From contig JAXGGA010001709.1 in NCBI GenBank assembly GCA_038373865.1, forward strand, positions 1-64,000: a stretch of 64,000 nt of DNA, in the 5' to 3' direction. This document shows positions 11,622 through 23,577 of this stretch, one piece after another (the first letter of the stretch is position 1; every line of letters begins with the position of its first letter). Source of the DNA: Uloborus plumipes. Its lineage: Eukaryota > Arthropoda > Arachnida > Araneae > Uloboridae. The position numbers and the translations under genes are program-made. The notes beneath the pieces were generated by a model. The model did no database searches. It saw only the letters and a list, made by a program, of their open reading frames with translations, and was not told the origin of the DNA.

Positions 11622-11722
11622 TACCCAGGTAGCACAAAAAACGTTTAAACGTTTTTAATCCGTTGTCACAACGTTAATAACCATTTTACAACATTTAAAA
11701 AACGAAGTGTGCTACTTGGGTA
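11622..11722. mobile_element. ~100 bp mini-MITE with TACCCAGGTAGCACA ends
   Basis: TACCCAGGTAGCACA at the left is mirrored by TGTGCTACTTGGGTA at the right. The interior holds the small palindrome AAACGTTTAAACGTTT and a further ACGTT repeat. It sits close upstream of the 11445-11597 hairpin and next to the exon at 11883. Confidence 0.6.
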
Positions 11723-11882
11723 GGGGCGGTTACTCACTGCTTTATAATTCTAGGTGAGTTTTCATATAGGCTTTTAGCAAATCATTGCTTGTGATACAGT
11801 TATCTTTAGTAAGAATACTGGTATATGCCAAAAGGAAGGCATTAAATGGGATTTCTCAATCGGCTGTGAAAATTAATCTCAC

Positions 11883-12094
11883 CTGTTCTGCAATGAACTG
11901 CAATGTCAAGGACATATAATAAATCACAGGCACAATCCAAGCTAAGCCAAAGACCTGGACATAGGTTCTGAAGCTCCCAGAAAACGCCGCGGGCGACAAT
12001 CCCCAAAACATTGTACAGCACAGCACCAGATATTAGGCAGAGCCACCGATAATGTAAGGAAGAAGCGGGATCCAAAACCAAGGAACCAAACAAC
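11883..12094 (-). CDS. CngA: CNG channel alpha-type subunit, exon with S1-S2
   Basis: This exon encodes the first two membrane segments of the channel. The translation LFGSLVLDPASSLHYRWLCL is the start of S1, where the family typically has a ..DP....YRW.. signature. S1 continues (ISGAVLYNVLGIVAR), and S2 (LWLSLDCACDLLYVLDIAVH) ends at CRTG, which precedes [11 protein letters not shown] in family members. The acceptor is TCTGATAG and the donor CAG|GTGAGA is strong. The exon is 212 bp: its first base completes a codon begun by the exon at 26057 (phase 2), and it leaves in phase 1, matching the exon at 2983. An Asp replaced by Cys-Ala-Cys in S2 makes this subunit somewhat divergent. The intron downstream is 8.9 kb. 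Confidence 0.88.
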
Positions 12095-14318
12095 CTATCA
12101 GATATAATGGGTATTAAATTGCATATTTATACAGTTGCTGAACAAAAATTTAAATTAAATATTTTTGCAACATATTTGACTTTTATGCAAATACCTTTCG
12201 AAAATGCCTCCCTTAAGATGAGAATATTAGTAGAAAATTGATACGCATAAATGGTAAACTAATTTGCGTAATGAATGTACATTACATAGAATGGATGTGA
12301 GCAAGAGAGAAAGTTTAATTTATTCGGTTAGTAATATGAAACATTTTTTTTATTGCATGAGCCATTGTGTAGGTTAGGTGCGCGAGTTGCTTTTTATGAT
12401 GCTCCATGTAATTACCCAGTTTCTTCTCTTCTGAGTGCTTATTGTTGTATCTAGTAGTGCTTATTGTTGTATCTAGTATACTATCCGTAAGTGCTTATTT
12501 ACCTTACTGAAACCCATAAAGCATAGAAAACAGTTATTAATCAAAAATTTTCCCAAAAGCACTTATCTTACACAACGTAGGATTGCTTCAAAATGTATAT
12601 AGTAAGCTTGGGTACAATCCAGTAGACGTACGAAGTTAAAAATGTGACCAGTTCAGCTCGCCGGAAAATGTTATTTCGGCTAAAAGCGGGGAAAAAACGA
12701 AGGGGGGGGGGAGGGGTGCAGCCAAAGCATTTAAGATGCATTTATCTGAATAGTAAAATGAATTTTTGTAAGACTTGTTTGAGCTTGAAAAGACATGCAC
12801 GCTATATGCGTTATTGGACTCAACAGCTCTGCGTAGAATTTTGGCAGTTGAACGAATTTTCCTTGGCTCCCATTAATTGAACCGTTTTTTTCATTAATCA
12901 GCTATGCGTCAAACTTTAAAATTTCAAAAAACAATTTCACAATCGTTTTAAAAAATTTCGATAAGAAATACAATATTTTGAACGAAAAAGGATACATAAT
13001 TAGGTACATTTCTACCAATAAAAAGCATTGTAATCCCTGTTGAAAAAATTAATATGACGATCTAGCTTTCCGAAAATCAGATATTTTGGAGCTTACCTGG
13101 TTTCTGCAATAATTGATTCAATGTGTGCAAGGGTGTACTAATCACTATTAAAAATTTTACTTTTGAATATTTGAAAAGAGAAAGAGTACCCTATAAGGAA
13201 CAAAAACGTCCTATTATGGAATTGTATTTTATTTATCAATTAATTTAAAAAAAAAGGAAAAGAGTACATTTTGCTTATTTACTTTTTAGGAAGTTCTGTT
13301 GCAACCTATTTTTATTAAAAAATGTATAAGAGAAAATTAAGCTCAATTAGAAATTTAATATTGCTTTCATCATCCAAATAAGTGCGATTACCGAAACAAA
13401 AAGAACTAATTACAAGAGCTTAGAAAAGCAATATGCGCCTACAAGATTTGCATAAATAGTGTTTTATTAAAGGAAGCTACTTCTCGCCCTTATTTAGCCA
13501 ATATTTTTTTGGTTATCTTTAGAATAAAGGACCGATAATATTATCTGAATGACTGGTTATCAGTAGAGAAACTGATAACTTTATGTTATTTTAGTACTTC
13601 GTCACAAGTGTGTGAAGGGAATACAAATCAGTCTGTACTAAAAAGGAAAGGTGGAAAAAATTTAGTTTCTTCTATTTTGCAAATTATTAAAATTCAAAGA
13701 AAATTAAAATGCAAAAAAAAAAAAAAATGTATTTTTCAAGTAGAATTAGTTATTGCATTAACGGGTTGACTTTCACAAAAATTTGTGTCTGTTTAATCAT
13801 CCTAGTTATGCTCTGCAAATAGATTTCATGCTTTCTAATCATCTCAATGCGCTAACAAAATTCAAGATTGCACTTGCAAAAACATATTTTTTATGAAATC
13901 AAAATCAATTATTATGGTTTGATATGTTTACAAATTTATTCCGTATTGAAACGTGACTCTTCACACATGCAAGCTTAAAATAAGGCAAACAGTACAGGCA
14001 ACAGTATAAGGCAAACAGTCAGTTAACTACTGACACTAGTTTGGAGGTGACAAGAAGTCTCTTTACAATATTTTTTTTAATGGACGAATGACATCCGGCA
14101 AAAGCTTTTTATCATATATCCTTCATCCATAAGCTCATGTATTTAGATTTGAAAAACTATTTTCAGAGTAATGGAAAATAATCCAGAGAAATGTATTTAA
14201 TTCTCCTCAGAGAACATACAATAATATCAGAGTGTCATTAGGTTCTGTAGATATTTTAGGTGTAGCTTTAGGAGGGCGTGTCAGAGGTGAAATGCAACAG
14301 GTGCTGCAGGACCGGCTA
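12095..14318. other. AT-rich intron sequence of the channel gene
   Basis: No exon or clear transposon is visible between the S1-S2 exon and the Tc1-type element. Minor features are a direct 24 bp duplication containing TGCTTATTGTTGTATCTAG near 12437-12480 and a purine-rich stretch with poly-G near 12690-12715. Confidence 0.5.
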
Positions 14319-14322
14319 TATA

Positions 14323-15540
14323 CACTGAAGTGACAAAAGTCATGGGATACCTCTTAATATCGTGTCGGCCCTCCTTTTGCCCGGCGAAGTGCAACAACTC
14401 GACGTGGCATGGACTCAACAAGTCGTTGGAAGTCTTCTGCAGGAATATTGAGCCATGCTGTCTCGATAGACGTCCATAATTGTGAAAGCGTTGATGGGGC
14501 AGGATTTTGGGCACGAACAGACCTCTCGATGGTGTCCCATAAATGCTCAATGGGATTCATGTCGGGCGATCTAGGTGGCCAAATCATTCGTTGGAATTGT
14601 CCAGAATTTTCTTCAAACCAATTGCGAACAGTTGTGGCCCGGTGACATGGCGCATTGTCATCCATAAAAATCCCATCGTTGTTTGGGTACATGAAGTCCA
14701 TGAATGGCTGCAAGTGATCTCCAAGTAGCTGCACATAAGCATTTCCAGTCAATGTTCGGTCCAGTCGCACTAGAGGACCAAGTCCATGCCATGAAAAAAC
14801 AGCCCACACCATTACGGAGCCACCACCAGCTTGAACAGTGCCTTGCTGACAGTTTGGGTCCATGGCTTCGTGGGGTCTGCGCCACACTCGAACCCTACCA
14901 TCGGCTCTTACCAGCTGAAATCGTGACTCATCGGACCAGGCCACGGTTTTCCATTCATCTAGGGACCAACCGATATGCTCACGTGCCCACGAGAGTCGCT
15001 GCAAGCGATGTCGTTCTGTCAGTAAAGGCACTCGAGTCGGTCTTCTGCTGGAATAGCCCAAGAAATCCAAATTTCTCCGCACAGTTCTAGCAGACACGTC
15101 CATTGTACGTCCCACATTGATTTCTACGGTGATTTGACGCAGTGTTGCTTGTCTGTTAGAATTTACGACTCTTTGCAGACGTCGCCGGTCTCGATCTTTA
15201 AGTGCAGGCGGTCGACCACTGCGCTGTCCATGGTGGGATGTTATGCCTGAAATTTCATACTCTCGGCACACTCTTGACACAGTGGATCTGGGAATGTTGA
15301 ATTCTCTAACGATTTCCGAAATGGCATGACCCATGCGTCTAGCTCCAACTAACATTCCGCGTTCAAAGTCTGTTAATTCACGTCGTGCGGTCATCATCAC
15401 GTTAAAACCTCTTCACATGAATAACTTGAACAGAAATGAAAGCTCTGTAAAAGCACTGCGCATTTATACCTGTTCTATGCGATGCTACTGCCATCTGAAA
15501 ATTTGCATATTGCTATCCCATGACTTTTGTCACTTCAGTG
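14323..15540 (-). mobile_element. Apparently intact Tc1/mariner element (DD36E type)
   Basis: A 1218 bp element is flanked by TA on both sides and bounded by 27 bp perfect terminal inverted repeats (CACTGAAGTGACAAAAGTCA... and inverse). It contains a single uninterrupted transposase frame on the minus strand. It lies in the 14 kb intron of the channel gene, in the same orientation as that gene. Identical termini plus an open frame indicate recent insertion. Confidence 0.95.
14354..15400 (-). CDS. Tc1/mariner transposase, 348 aa, DD36E
   Basis: Cut-and-paste DNA transposase acting at the element's own terminal repeats in the nucleus. The N-terminal half is a paired-like double helix-turn-helix DNA-binding region: first HTH about residues 10-50 with ISEIVREFNIPRSTVSRV, a GRPP linker at 62-65, second HTH about 70-115. 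The catalytic domain has Asp157 in WSDESRF, Asp248 in FMDDNAPCH and Glu285 in SPDMNPIEHLW. I count 36 residues between the second Asp and the Glu, which matches the Incomer (DD36E) group rather than classic Tc1 (DD34E). The protein ends MPRRVVALRRAKGGPTRY, the usual Tc1-type tail. The frame opens with three Met codons, of which the first is taken as start. There are no stops or frameshifts, so it may be active. Confidence 0.95.
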   Translation of the reverse strand: MMMTARRELTDFERGMLVGARRMGHAISEIVREFNIPRSTVSRVCREYEISGITSHHGQRSGRPPALKDRDRRRLQRVVNSNRQATLRQITVEINVGRTMDVSARTVRRNLDFLGYSSRRPTRVPLLTERHRLQRLSWAREHIGWSLDEWKTVAWSDESRFQLVRADGRVRVWRRPHEAMDPNCQQGTVQAGGGSVMVWAVFSWHGLGPLVRLDRTLTGNAYVQLLGDHLQPFMDFMYPNNDGIFMDDNAPCHRATTVRNWFEENSGQFQRMIWPPRSPDMNPIEHLWDTIERSVRAQNPAPSTLSQLWTSIETAWLNIPAEDFQRLVESMPRRVVALRRAKGGPTRY

Positions 15541-15750
15541 TATATGTATATATACCTTCTCATGAATTATTTAGAAAAAAAAGGAGGGGATGGGGTGAGA
15601 GGAGTGAAAATTCTTTAATTTTCCTCTTATTATATTGACTGGATACTGTGATCCGGAAAATCCATGTAAATTTTATTGAACTTTAAATTAAAAACGTCTT
15701 TAAGCGGAACAATCCGCGGGTAAGCAATGATGATGTGTTGAATGCATATA

Positions 15751-15988
15751 CTGCCGTGCTAAGCACAAAAGCCTTATCTGCACTTTTTAACAACTGTCAC
15801 CAGGTGGTTTTTTGTGATGTATTTTACCTACATCCAAAGTTTTATGGTCTTTTGAGAATGGGAAATATTTTTAAAGCATTTCTGAAAAAGAATCATCTGA
15901 ATCAAATACATGGAGATGCAAAACTTTAAAGAGTAATATCTCAGTTTGAGATCTACTGCAGATACCACTTTTGCGCTTAGCACGGCAG
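15751..15988. mobile_element. 238 bp MITE with CTGCCGTGCTAAGC ends
   Basis: CTGCCGTGCTAAGCACAAAA at the left and its inverse (TTTTGCGCTTAGCACGGCAG) at the right are bounded by TA dinucleotides (TATA on both sides). A second copy at 26455-26939 is interrupted by another MITE, so this copy serves as its uninterrupted reference. Confidence 0.85.
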
Positions 15989-15991
15989 TAT

Positions 15992-18595
15992 AAATAACAG
16001 GTGATAATCCTCAGTGAGTAACCTTTTATCTTAGTCATGAGTACATTTTAAATTATTAGCAAAGATGTGTGGTAACCATGCTGTGCTTGGAAGTAGTTTA
16101 GCAGCATTTGCATAATTTTTTGTGCTATTTTAGAATGTTTTATAACGAGCATTGTTCTAAAGCTGTATTTTTTCTTTCTTTTTTTGGATCTATGAATCTC
16201 TCGCAGCAAGGCTCGATAAACTCCAGCTGTGACAGTGACAAAATGCGTCTGGCGTAAAAGTAATATCGACAATTCATCTGTTTTATGTGGCGTCATAGCG
16301 CAATCACCTGTCTTCTAGGTGTTTTTTATATTTTTGACAAATTGAAAACTGCATGAGTCAACAGGAAACAGTGTTAATTAAATTATGTAAACCAATCATG
16401 TGCACTGAGAAAGGTTGCGACGGCGTTTTGGAAGTGTTGTCGTGGGTGTCAATAACTATTACACGCAGTTATGATTTCTTCAAAAGTACGTTCTACCCTG
16501 TAAAAATATATGTTGTTTTTACAATAGGGAAGAGCGGGGCTAAAAGTTCCGCTGGTAAGTTGTTCAGTTTGAAATAGCTCAACTAAAGAAAAAGGTAAAT
16601 GTATTTTGTCAATATGTCGTGAAATAGAATGTTATGCACCCTAATATCCTATGTTGAAAAAATTTACGTTTCGTTACCTATCCTATGATTTGATTTTTAA
16701 AGACATGTGCTTTTGGGGCTAGTTGTTACCTTTTTTGGGGCAAGTTGTTTCGCGGAACAACTAACCCGAGAAAAAAATCAGCAAATCTTAACTTATTAGC
16801 TGCTAAAGCTGTTAATTACTGTACTTACTGTATTTTACCATATTAATATATTACAATTTACCATTTATTATCTGTTAATTATTATATATATTTGTGCTTA
16901 AAGACCAGTCATTGAATCTGTATGTACAAATGATTAATGCTAGAAAGCGGAAATAAAGAGAAAATCAACTGATTATTTGAACGATATTGTTGTACAGGAA
17001 AAGGTGAATTTAAATAATAAAAAGTTCTTTGAAAAATAGAAATGTTACTAGAACACTTTTGGTGTGTGAGCCGCTTTTTTATGATAACACATATTTTTGT
17101 GGGATAAAAGTAGTGTACAATTTTAGCAAGATCAAATTAATACGTCATTATACAGCTGCTTTTTGTTTAACTAATTTGATGAAATCGGTTTTTTTTAAAA
17201 AAATTCTTAGTTAAGACTTATTTAAATGTAAACGTTTCAATATTTTAAGATATAGATTTGAGACTTGAAATAAACTAAAAATTATGATTAAAATGCTTTT
17301 CTTCTTTACACGCCGGGAAAAAGATCGTTGAAATCAGCATTAAATAGGCAGTCCGAAAATGTTGTGAGACTAAACAAATTATATTTTATGTTATTGAATC
17401 TAAAACAACTTTTATTTGATTAGTTTTTTCATATACGGCACAGAGTGTTTAAGCGATATCATTTGCAAAATTGAAACCAATAAAAGATCAATCCAGAAGT
17501 CTGAGCAATCGAAGCTAGTAAGGTAATGCGAACCTTATCAAAGAGAATACAATTCTTCAACTATGCTGAAATAATCCGTTGGCTATTAGATAACCTATAG
17601 GATCAGAAAGAAACTGTCCTCCTCCTAGTTCAAACAGGACAACATACAGCTCAAGAAATAAAGTTTTACGCTGGCGAAATCAATTAACTCTTATGTTCAG
17701 TGGGTCAAGAGACCACCTAGTTTTGTGTACAGTTGGCGTGGCCCATCCATTATAGATGCTTAATGGACTTCAGAATAGTTCCGGATGTTGACGAAGATCA
17801 GAGTTTGAATTAGAAGAATGATTGTATTGATGGCATAATATTCCGTGAATGGAATCGAAAATCGGAAATACTTCTTGCGTGTGTGAGTCATATGAGTACA
17901 TACCATATAAATAAAATAGTTCAAAGCGAATAACGATTATTTCCGAAAGTTCACAGAAAGTCTTAGTGTATTTTCAAACATAAAAATATTAATCCAATTA
18001 ATTATTTTTGCGAATTTTAAGCTGTAAAGTTATTTTACTATAACTGTGTTCAATTGTGATAAATAAAGATTTATAATAGAAAAAAATGTCCATAAGCGCC
18101 GTTTACTTCACATCTGTATAATCAAAATCTTGATGGTGTTCAATTCCACATGTCGGGTATTTATTTTTTGTCTCATTTATTTCTCTCTAACCAACAAAAC
18201 TTTTGAATATTTTGGTCTTGATTCCTTTGTGTCTTACGCTGTGATTTTTCTTTTTTTAACTGCAGCAAAAGTTTGAACATTAATTTTTTACTTGGCGAGC
18301 ACATTACGCTTGAACTGACAGGAGGCTAAAAGGCATAGAGGGAAACTGTTAGCACTTCCAAAAAAAAAAAAAAAAAAGACACAGAAGAGGAATAAAACGC
18401 GCAGGCAATAGTAATATCATTTTTATAGTAGTTAAGAGTCAATAAATTAAAATTGTATGTATGCGAATTATTTAAACAAGCTGTTTACAATTTTGGGTAA
18501 ATGATGCAGTTTTTTAGGTTCCCTTAATTTGGCTTTTGTATATCAATAATTTTATTTTAGAGTAAGCTGTTAAATCATAGGTTACTATTTTATCC
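15992..18595. other. AT-rich intron sequence, no gene seen
   Basis: No exon is supported. Fragments noted are a partial TIR-like pair rich in GGGGC...AAGTTGTT strings at 16529-16770 and a segment with short GC-richer patches at 17600-17790. The open frames here are short and AT-biased. Confidence 0.45.
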
Positions 18596-18786
18596 CTAAC
18601 TAGCGGTACCCGCACGGCTTTGCCCGTGGTATAAAATTAAAAATTCATTTGTAAAAAATTGATATAGCAGAAAAAATACTCTATTTTAGTTATTCAACTA
18701 TAATTCTTTTAAAGAATGATATAAAAATTTGGCATGGACCCCACACTACTTCCTTTTACGTGTAAATTTCTTAGTAGATGCCTTAA

Positions 18787-19016
18787 CCCTTTGAAGCAGA
18801 AATGGGACACCGGTGTCCCAGAGAACGAAACACTGATTTCCCATGAATATTTTACCTTTTACGAAGAAAGGAACATCGCTGTCCTATGCTGCATTACATA
18901 ACCAGAAAATTCTCAACATGCTAAGGATAATATTTTCCCCTTATTTTGATTTAAATTAGTACAAAATAATTGACAAAGTATGATGAAAACGTTGATAAAA
19001 ATTCTGCGTTAAAGGG
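18787..19016. mobile_element. piggyBac-like MITE, 230 bp, TTAA flanks
   Basis: The element is flanked by TTAA at 18783-18786 and 19017-19020. The inverted ends read CCCTTTGAAGCAGAA and CCCTTTAACGCAGAA. TTAA target duplication together with CCC-starting termini is the piggyBac superfamily signature. It includes the short palindrome GGACACCGGTGTCC. Non-coding. Confidence 0.75.
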
Positions 19017-19119
19017 TTAAGTGCTAAAATAGTGCTTGAAGTGAGCAAGATAACAATTCAAACATTTACATCCCTAGTTTGCCACAAAACAATGCAAAAA
19101 AATGTTTTTCAATGATTAA

Positions 19120-19322
19120 TCTCCTAAATATCGCCGATTTTAACATCATTCAGTGGATTTTTCGCAAAATATCGCCAATAGCACCAAATTGAACCCAAAT
19201 AAAAAAAAATAAATTTTTTCGCCAAATTTGCCGCCAACTTGGCGATATGTCGCCAAATTGGCTTCAAACACTTGGCGACTAAAAGCTTGGCGATATTTCG
19301 CCAAGTGCTCTCGCCAATTCAT
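19120..19322. repeat. Cluster of TTGGCGA / TCGCCAA motifs
   Basis: About nine copies of TTGGCGA or TCGCCAA occur in 200 bp, several arranged as hairpins such as CTTGGCGATATGTCGCCAA and CTTGGCGATATTTCGCCAAG. This is far above expectation for AT-rich DNA. It lies inside the 18599-20495 repeat. Confidence 0.55.
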
Positions 19323-20495
19323 ATCACTTTTGTCTGCATTGAAATTAACACTGATTTACCCCATAAAAGGGGTAAAAACCCCCTTGGGGAAATTCGAATG
19401 CAACCCCAAGGGGAGGTGCACAAAAATAAGCCAAAAGAGAAAATAAGAACAATTTTGCTGCTCACAGAAATCTTACCAAAGTTTAATAGAAGAAGAAAGT
19501 TTTCTTTCCTAACTTCAAAAACAAAATAATAGAAATTTCGTGCATTATTCTTCATCATGATAATAAAAACAATAAACATCGACAAACATTAACCAGCAAA
19601 TGATTAATTAAAAGCCAAACTCGTTTACTCAAGCCATTTACTGCAATTTATATTGAAATAAAAAAAAGGAAATAAAATATGTTTTGCCAGACGATAAATT
19701 TAGAATGGTTTACTATCATGTTGTTTCTTTTTTGACCTCATTTAGTTAAACAATGTTTCCCTCTTCTACACAACTCGTCAGATCGCCTAAATATCTCTAA
19801 ACTCGCAAAAATGGTACGCGTCAGTTTCTTCCTTCTCTACCTTTTTTAAAGAAAGGACTCGATTTCTCATTTGATTGACAGGTGCCATCTTATCACGATT
19901 TTATTATATTTCATTTGACTAATTTTAATAAGGCTTGGAGTTTGGATTGCTACAAAAACAAATACATTTTTAAAATTATTAATAGAAAAAGAACGAAACA
20001 AATAAACGAAATAAAAACGTAACCATGGTAACAACATTAAAAGTTGATTTCCGTTGATAAAATAATTCATTTCATTAACCATTTTAGAATCGTTTGGCTT
20101 GCTTTACTGAAGATAAGCCTTGAATTCCGGGATTCTAAAAACAATTGTTACAGCTCTCCTGATGATCGTAGAAACTTCGAAAAAACTTCATTTTGTGCAG
20201 AAAATTTCAAGCTTTCGAATGACATAAGACTTGAAAATGTGTATGAAATATTTCTTCCCTATTTTATCGAATTTCTGCTAAGAATTCGAATAGAAAAAGA
20301 ACGAAATGGAATTTTCGAAAAATCGCTTCGAGGTGCAAAACTACATGCTACAAACTAATTTTGTGTCAAGTGGCATGAAAATCGACCGAACGGTTTGGGC
20401 GCTACGCGCGTAACAGACAGACAGACAGAAGGACAGAAAGAAGGACAGAAAGAAAGAAAGAAAGACAAACCTTCAGTTTTATTATTAGTAGAGAT

Positions 20496-21466
20496 TTTGC
20501 ATGCAATTTTATGAACTGTTTCGTGATAAAAATGAAGTTTTTTTTAATAAAAAGAGTGAATTTCATAAGCAGTTGCACGTTTAATTGACTCTAATTTAAT
20601 AGTCAATAAAGGCGTAATTGTATTTTTAATAACGCATTTCTTAATCAGTCAATCAAGAATAAAGTCTTATTAAATTTTTAATTAATTAATTAATTTTCAT
20701 AGCTTAATTCTCAATAATTTTAATAAATTGATCGATTTTTTTTTACTGAATTTCATTCATTATTTTTCGTCCAAACAAGCTGAGCTTCGTAGATATTTTT
20801 TTGAAGTTAACATTCATTCTCAATATTTATTCTCCTAAGGGTAACAAAAATTCTAACTGTAATCAGAATGATAAAAGTATAATTTAAGATCTCATCAATT
20901 TCCAATTGCAGCTCTAAAAGCCGGAAAAATGTTTTTGTTAGAAATTTTCACGGTCGTTCGTATCTGTTACATTTTTTTACACTGTTTCATATTATTAATA
21001 TCATTAGTTTTACCTTTCCCGTATATGCTGAGATACAGTTCCACATATTAGGGCAGCTTCAGATGAAACTTTCAGTTTCTATGTATGAAATAAATATAAT
21101 CACAATTCAGGTTCTACAATTTTCAGGAGATTCATTACTTTTAATGACATAAAGTAACATTTTCATTTTGGTGAAGCGAAAACGATCGAAACTATTAAGT
21201 TTATGTTTTTATCTTAAAGGGGAAGGAAAAGTAGCCATTTAAAGTATATTCATGGGTCAGAAATTTTAACTACCTATGATGTAGTCTTTGGCTACCTATA
21301 TGTCGCGTAGAAAATTCTCTAAAGTTATAAGATTTATGAAGTTTTAAAGAAACTCTTCGCTTATTTTCTCCGAGAAAACTACCGATTACTCATCACATGG
21401 AGGCGGAATAAAGAAATAAATTACACATGTTTAATTAGGCGAATTATGTTTAATTAACAATTAATA
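20496..21466. other. AT-rich intron sequence, no gene seen
   Basis: Mostly low-complexity A/T stretches, including a TTAATTAAT-rich segment near 20676-20700. No splice-bounded frame resembling channel sequence and no TIR pair was found. Confidence 0.5.
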
Positions 21467-21549
21467 TGCAGTAACCGCCACTAATAAAATGACTGGATTA
21501 TAAAATCAGCCGCTTTTTAAAATCAAGTCTGCAGGAACCGAATCCTTAA

Positions 21550-22112
21550 CCCTCGTGGGTTCCTTGGGGTCATATGTGACCCCAATGCAATTTCTGTTTA
21601 ATATATCTTGTTAATCAACCATTTGTTTTTAATGGCATTTTGTGGCTTTTATTCTTCTAGTTTTCTATTCAAAATAAGGCTATTATTGTGTTTTATTTTT
21701 CCCGAATTGCATTTTTTGCACACAAGGCCATTGAGGTCACTTCTCCACAATGCCAAAAAAAAGAGGACGTTGCAACTTTGTCCAAGAGAGCTGGACAGAA
21801 AATGCATCGAAAAATGTCATAAGTGTTTGAAATTTACTTGCAAAAAATCATGTTTTTTCAGGTCTGTAACAGTTGTAAATAAATCTACAGTTATTGTAAG
21901 TTTTGCTCTAGAATGTTAATTTTTAATGCATAAACGAAATTTTACTTTGATTGCGTCTTTTTATTTTTATTTTTTTAGCATTAAAAAGTGTGTGAACTTA
22001 AATAATGCATGTAACGTTCATTAATAATAATAAATGAATTAAAGGAAGCATTGGGGTCGTTTATGACCCCAAGGGTCTTGAGTGTAACTGAAATGGGAGG
22101 AACCCACGAGGG
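21550..22112 (+). mobile_element. piggyBac-like element, 563 bp, TTAA flanks
   Basis: TTAA flanks both ends (21546-21549 and 22113-22116), with perfect ~16 bp terminal inverted repeats CCCTCGTGGGTTCCT. A subterminal inverted GGGGTCATATGTGACCCC-like block is present on both sides. The element is too short for a transposase but keeps the cysteine-rich tail relic at 21753-21862. It therefore looks like an internally deleted autonomous element. Confidence 0.88.
21753..21862 (+). pseudogene. Relic of piggyBac transposase cysteine-rich C-terminal domain
   Basis: The piggyBac transposase ends in a zinc-binding cysteine-rich domain that contacts the element's ends. Here a basic PKKRGRC stretch in one frame is followed, after an apparent one-base loss near 21779, by CPRELDRKCIEKCHKCLKF and TCKKSC in the next. 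The cysteine spacing and the CPR..DRK string match the family's C-terminal finger. The catalytic domain is absent. The relic is on the plus strand and sits inside the TTAA-flanked element, which supports the superfamily assignment made from its ends. Confidence 0.65.
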
Positions 22113-23577
22113 TTAAAATATCCAAACATGTTAAAACCATCCTTTAATAAAATCAACATCGCCGTTTTATAAAATCAGTTTTTTGGAAAGTGTATGCTAA
22201 AATTTTGTAAAAAGCGTATGCTGAAAACGACAGTTATAATTATGTTAAAAATTGCAACAGACATAATAAATTCCAAAGTTTAGCTCCAAGAAGTGAAGGA
22301 GTCTCGGAAGATGAAGAAATGCATACCAAATTTGCCCTCTTCGATGTATATACAATTTCCGTTAATGAAATATCTATACGCCAGTATTTTAAGACACGTC
22401 TGCAAATAAAAATGTAAATCTTATTTAGTTTACTGAATTTTGAAACTTTTAAAACTATATAGAAATACAGTAATTTGTTAATTTTTCAGATAAGTTATGG
22501 TTAAAAACTTCTTTAAGTGTATGTATGCCGGTTTATAAAATCAGCCGCTTTATAAAATCAAATGTCCTCTGGACAAATGTGATTTTAATAAGCGGCGGGC
22601 ATTGTACTATATTTTTATGTTAAATTATAAGATCGAAGTCGTCGATTTAAAATTAAATGTGATAGTTAAGGCATTGGACTTTTTTTTAGAAATAAATAGG
22701 TCGGTAAAAAGAAAAGAATAAACAATAATATTATACATCATTATTTATGCATTTAGGTGCATCAGTTAAAAAAAAAAGAGGCCAACGCCCCCATCCCGAT
22801 TTCCGTTGTCATGGGAACCGAATCCATTCCAACTAGGTTATCCCGGGGGGTATTTAAAAGCAATAGATGTTAAATGGGAAATGAAAGTAGGAAATGAATT
22901 AGAAGTGTGGGAGATTTTCCGACAGAGAGTTTGTGTTGTTGAATAACTCTTATCAATAAAAGATGAGTCACTTATATAAATGAAAGTTGAATTAATGCAT
23001 AATAAGCTCAGATTTTGGTTCCTTTCCGCCACATTTACTTGTTCGCTCGTAAACTTCATTCATAAACTAATGACTTTTTGAGAAACTTAATGGTTTTTCT
23101 CTCATTGTTTGAATTCTTAAATATTTTTGCTACACGAAGGATTTAAAATTTCTAGACAATATTAGAAGCTTAAGAATACAAGGAAGTATTAAGGGACGAA
23201 AAGTTAGCAGATTTAGCGGAATAAATCACGTCAACATTAGTTTTAAAATTTAAATTTTATACGCAAGCAGTATACTAGAAGTTTTCATAAGAATTGCTTA
23301 AAAAACACATGTTAAATTTTAATACATGCAGTAAAGTAAGAAAAATGTCACTCCCATTACTGTGTCATAGCTAGATGAGAAGCTTTATCTTAAAGTGAAA
23401 ATACCTATAAATAAAAGTAAATAAAAAGTCGAAGAATTGAAAAGTAAGATTTCGATAAGTACCGTAGAACGGGGTGAATCGGTACACTTTTCAGCTTTGC
23501 TTGTAAAAAAATAGTAAAAAGATTTTTTGAATTTGATTTTTGTGGGTAAACACTTTGGTCTTGTGCTTTGCTTTTAA

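Larger units (their letters stand above)
18599..20495 (+). repeat. Dispersed repeat, ACTAGCGGTACCCGC head to TATTAGTAGAG tail
   Basis: The head ACTAGCGGTACCCGCACGGC and the tail (gaccgaacggtttgggcgct, then repeated ACAG/AGAAAG blocks and TTTATTATTAGTAGAG) are the two ends of a repeat type common in arthropods. A head on the opposite strand occurs at 52980. A piggyBac-like insertion lies near its left end. No protein-coding segment is recognised, and I leave the class open. Confidence 0.5.
21468..22607. mobile_element. TIR repeat with GCAGTAACCGCC / GGCGGGCATTGTAC ends
   Basis: The ends are imperfect inverted repeats related to CAGTAACCGCC, followed internally by blocks of TATAAAATCAGCCGC. 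A second copy spans 43615-47575. The interior is non-coding and is interrupted by a piggyBac-like element at 21550-22112. Termini of the CAGTA(C)CCGCC type recall pogo/Tigger elements, but the superfamily is not proven. Confidence 0.6.

Noticed and set aside
14409..15090. Plus-strand frames of 60-128 codons
   Set aside because: Antisense shadows of the intact transposase at 14354-15400.
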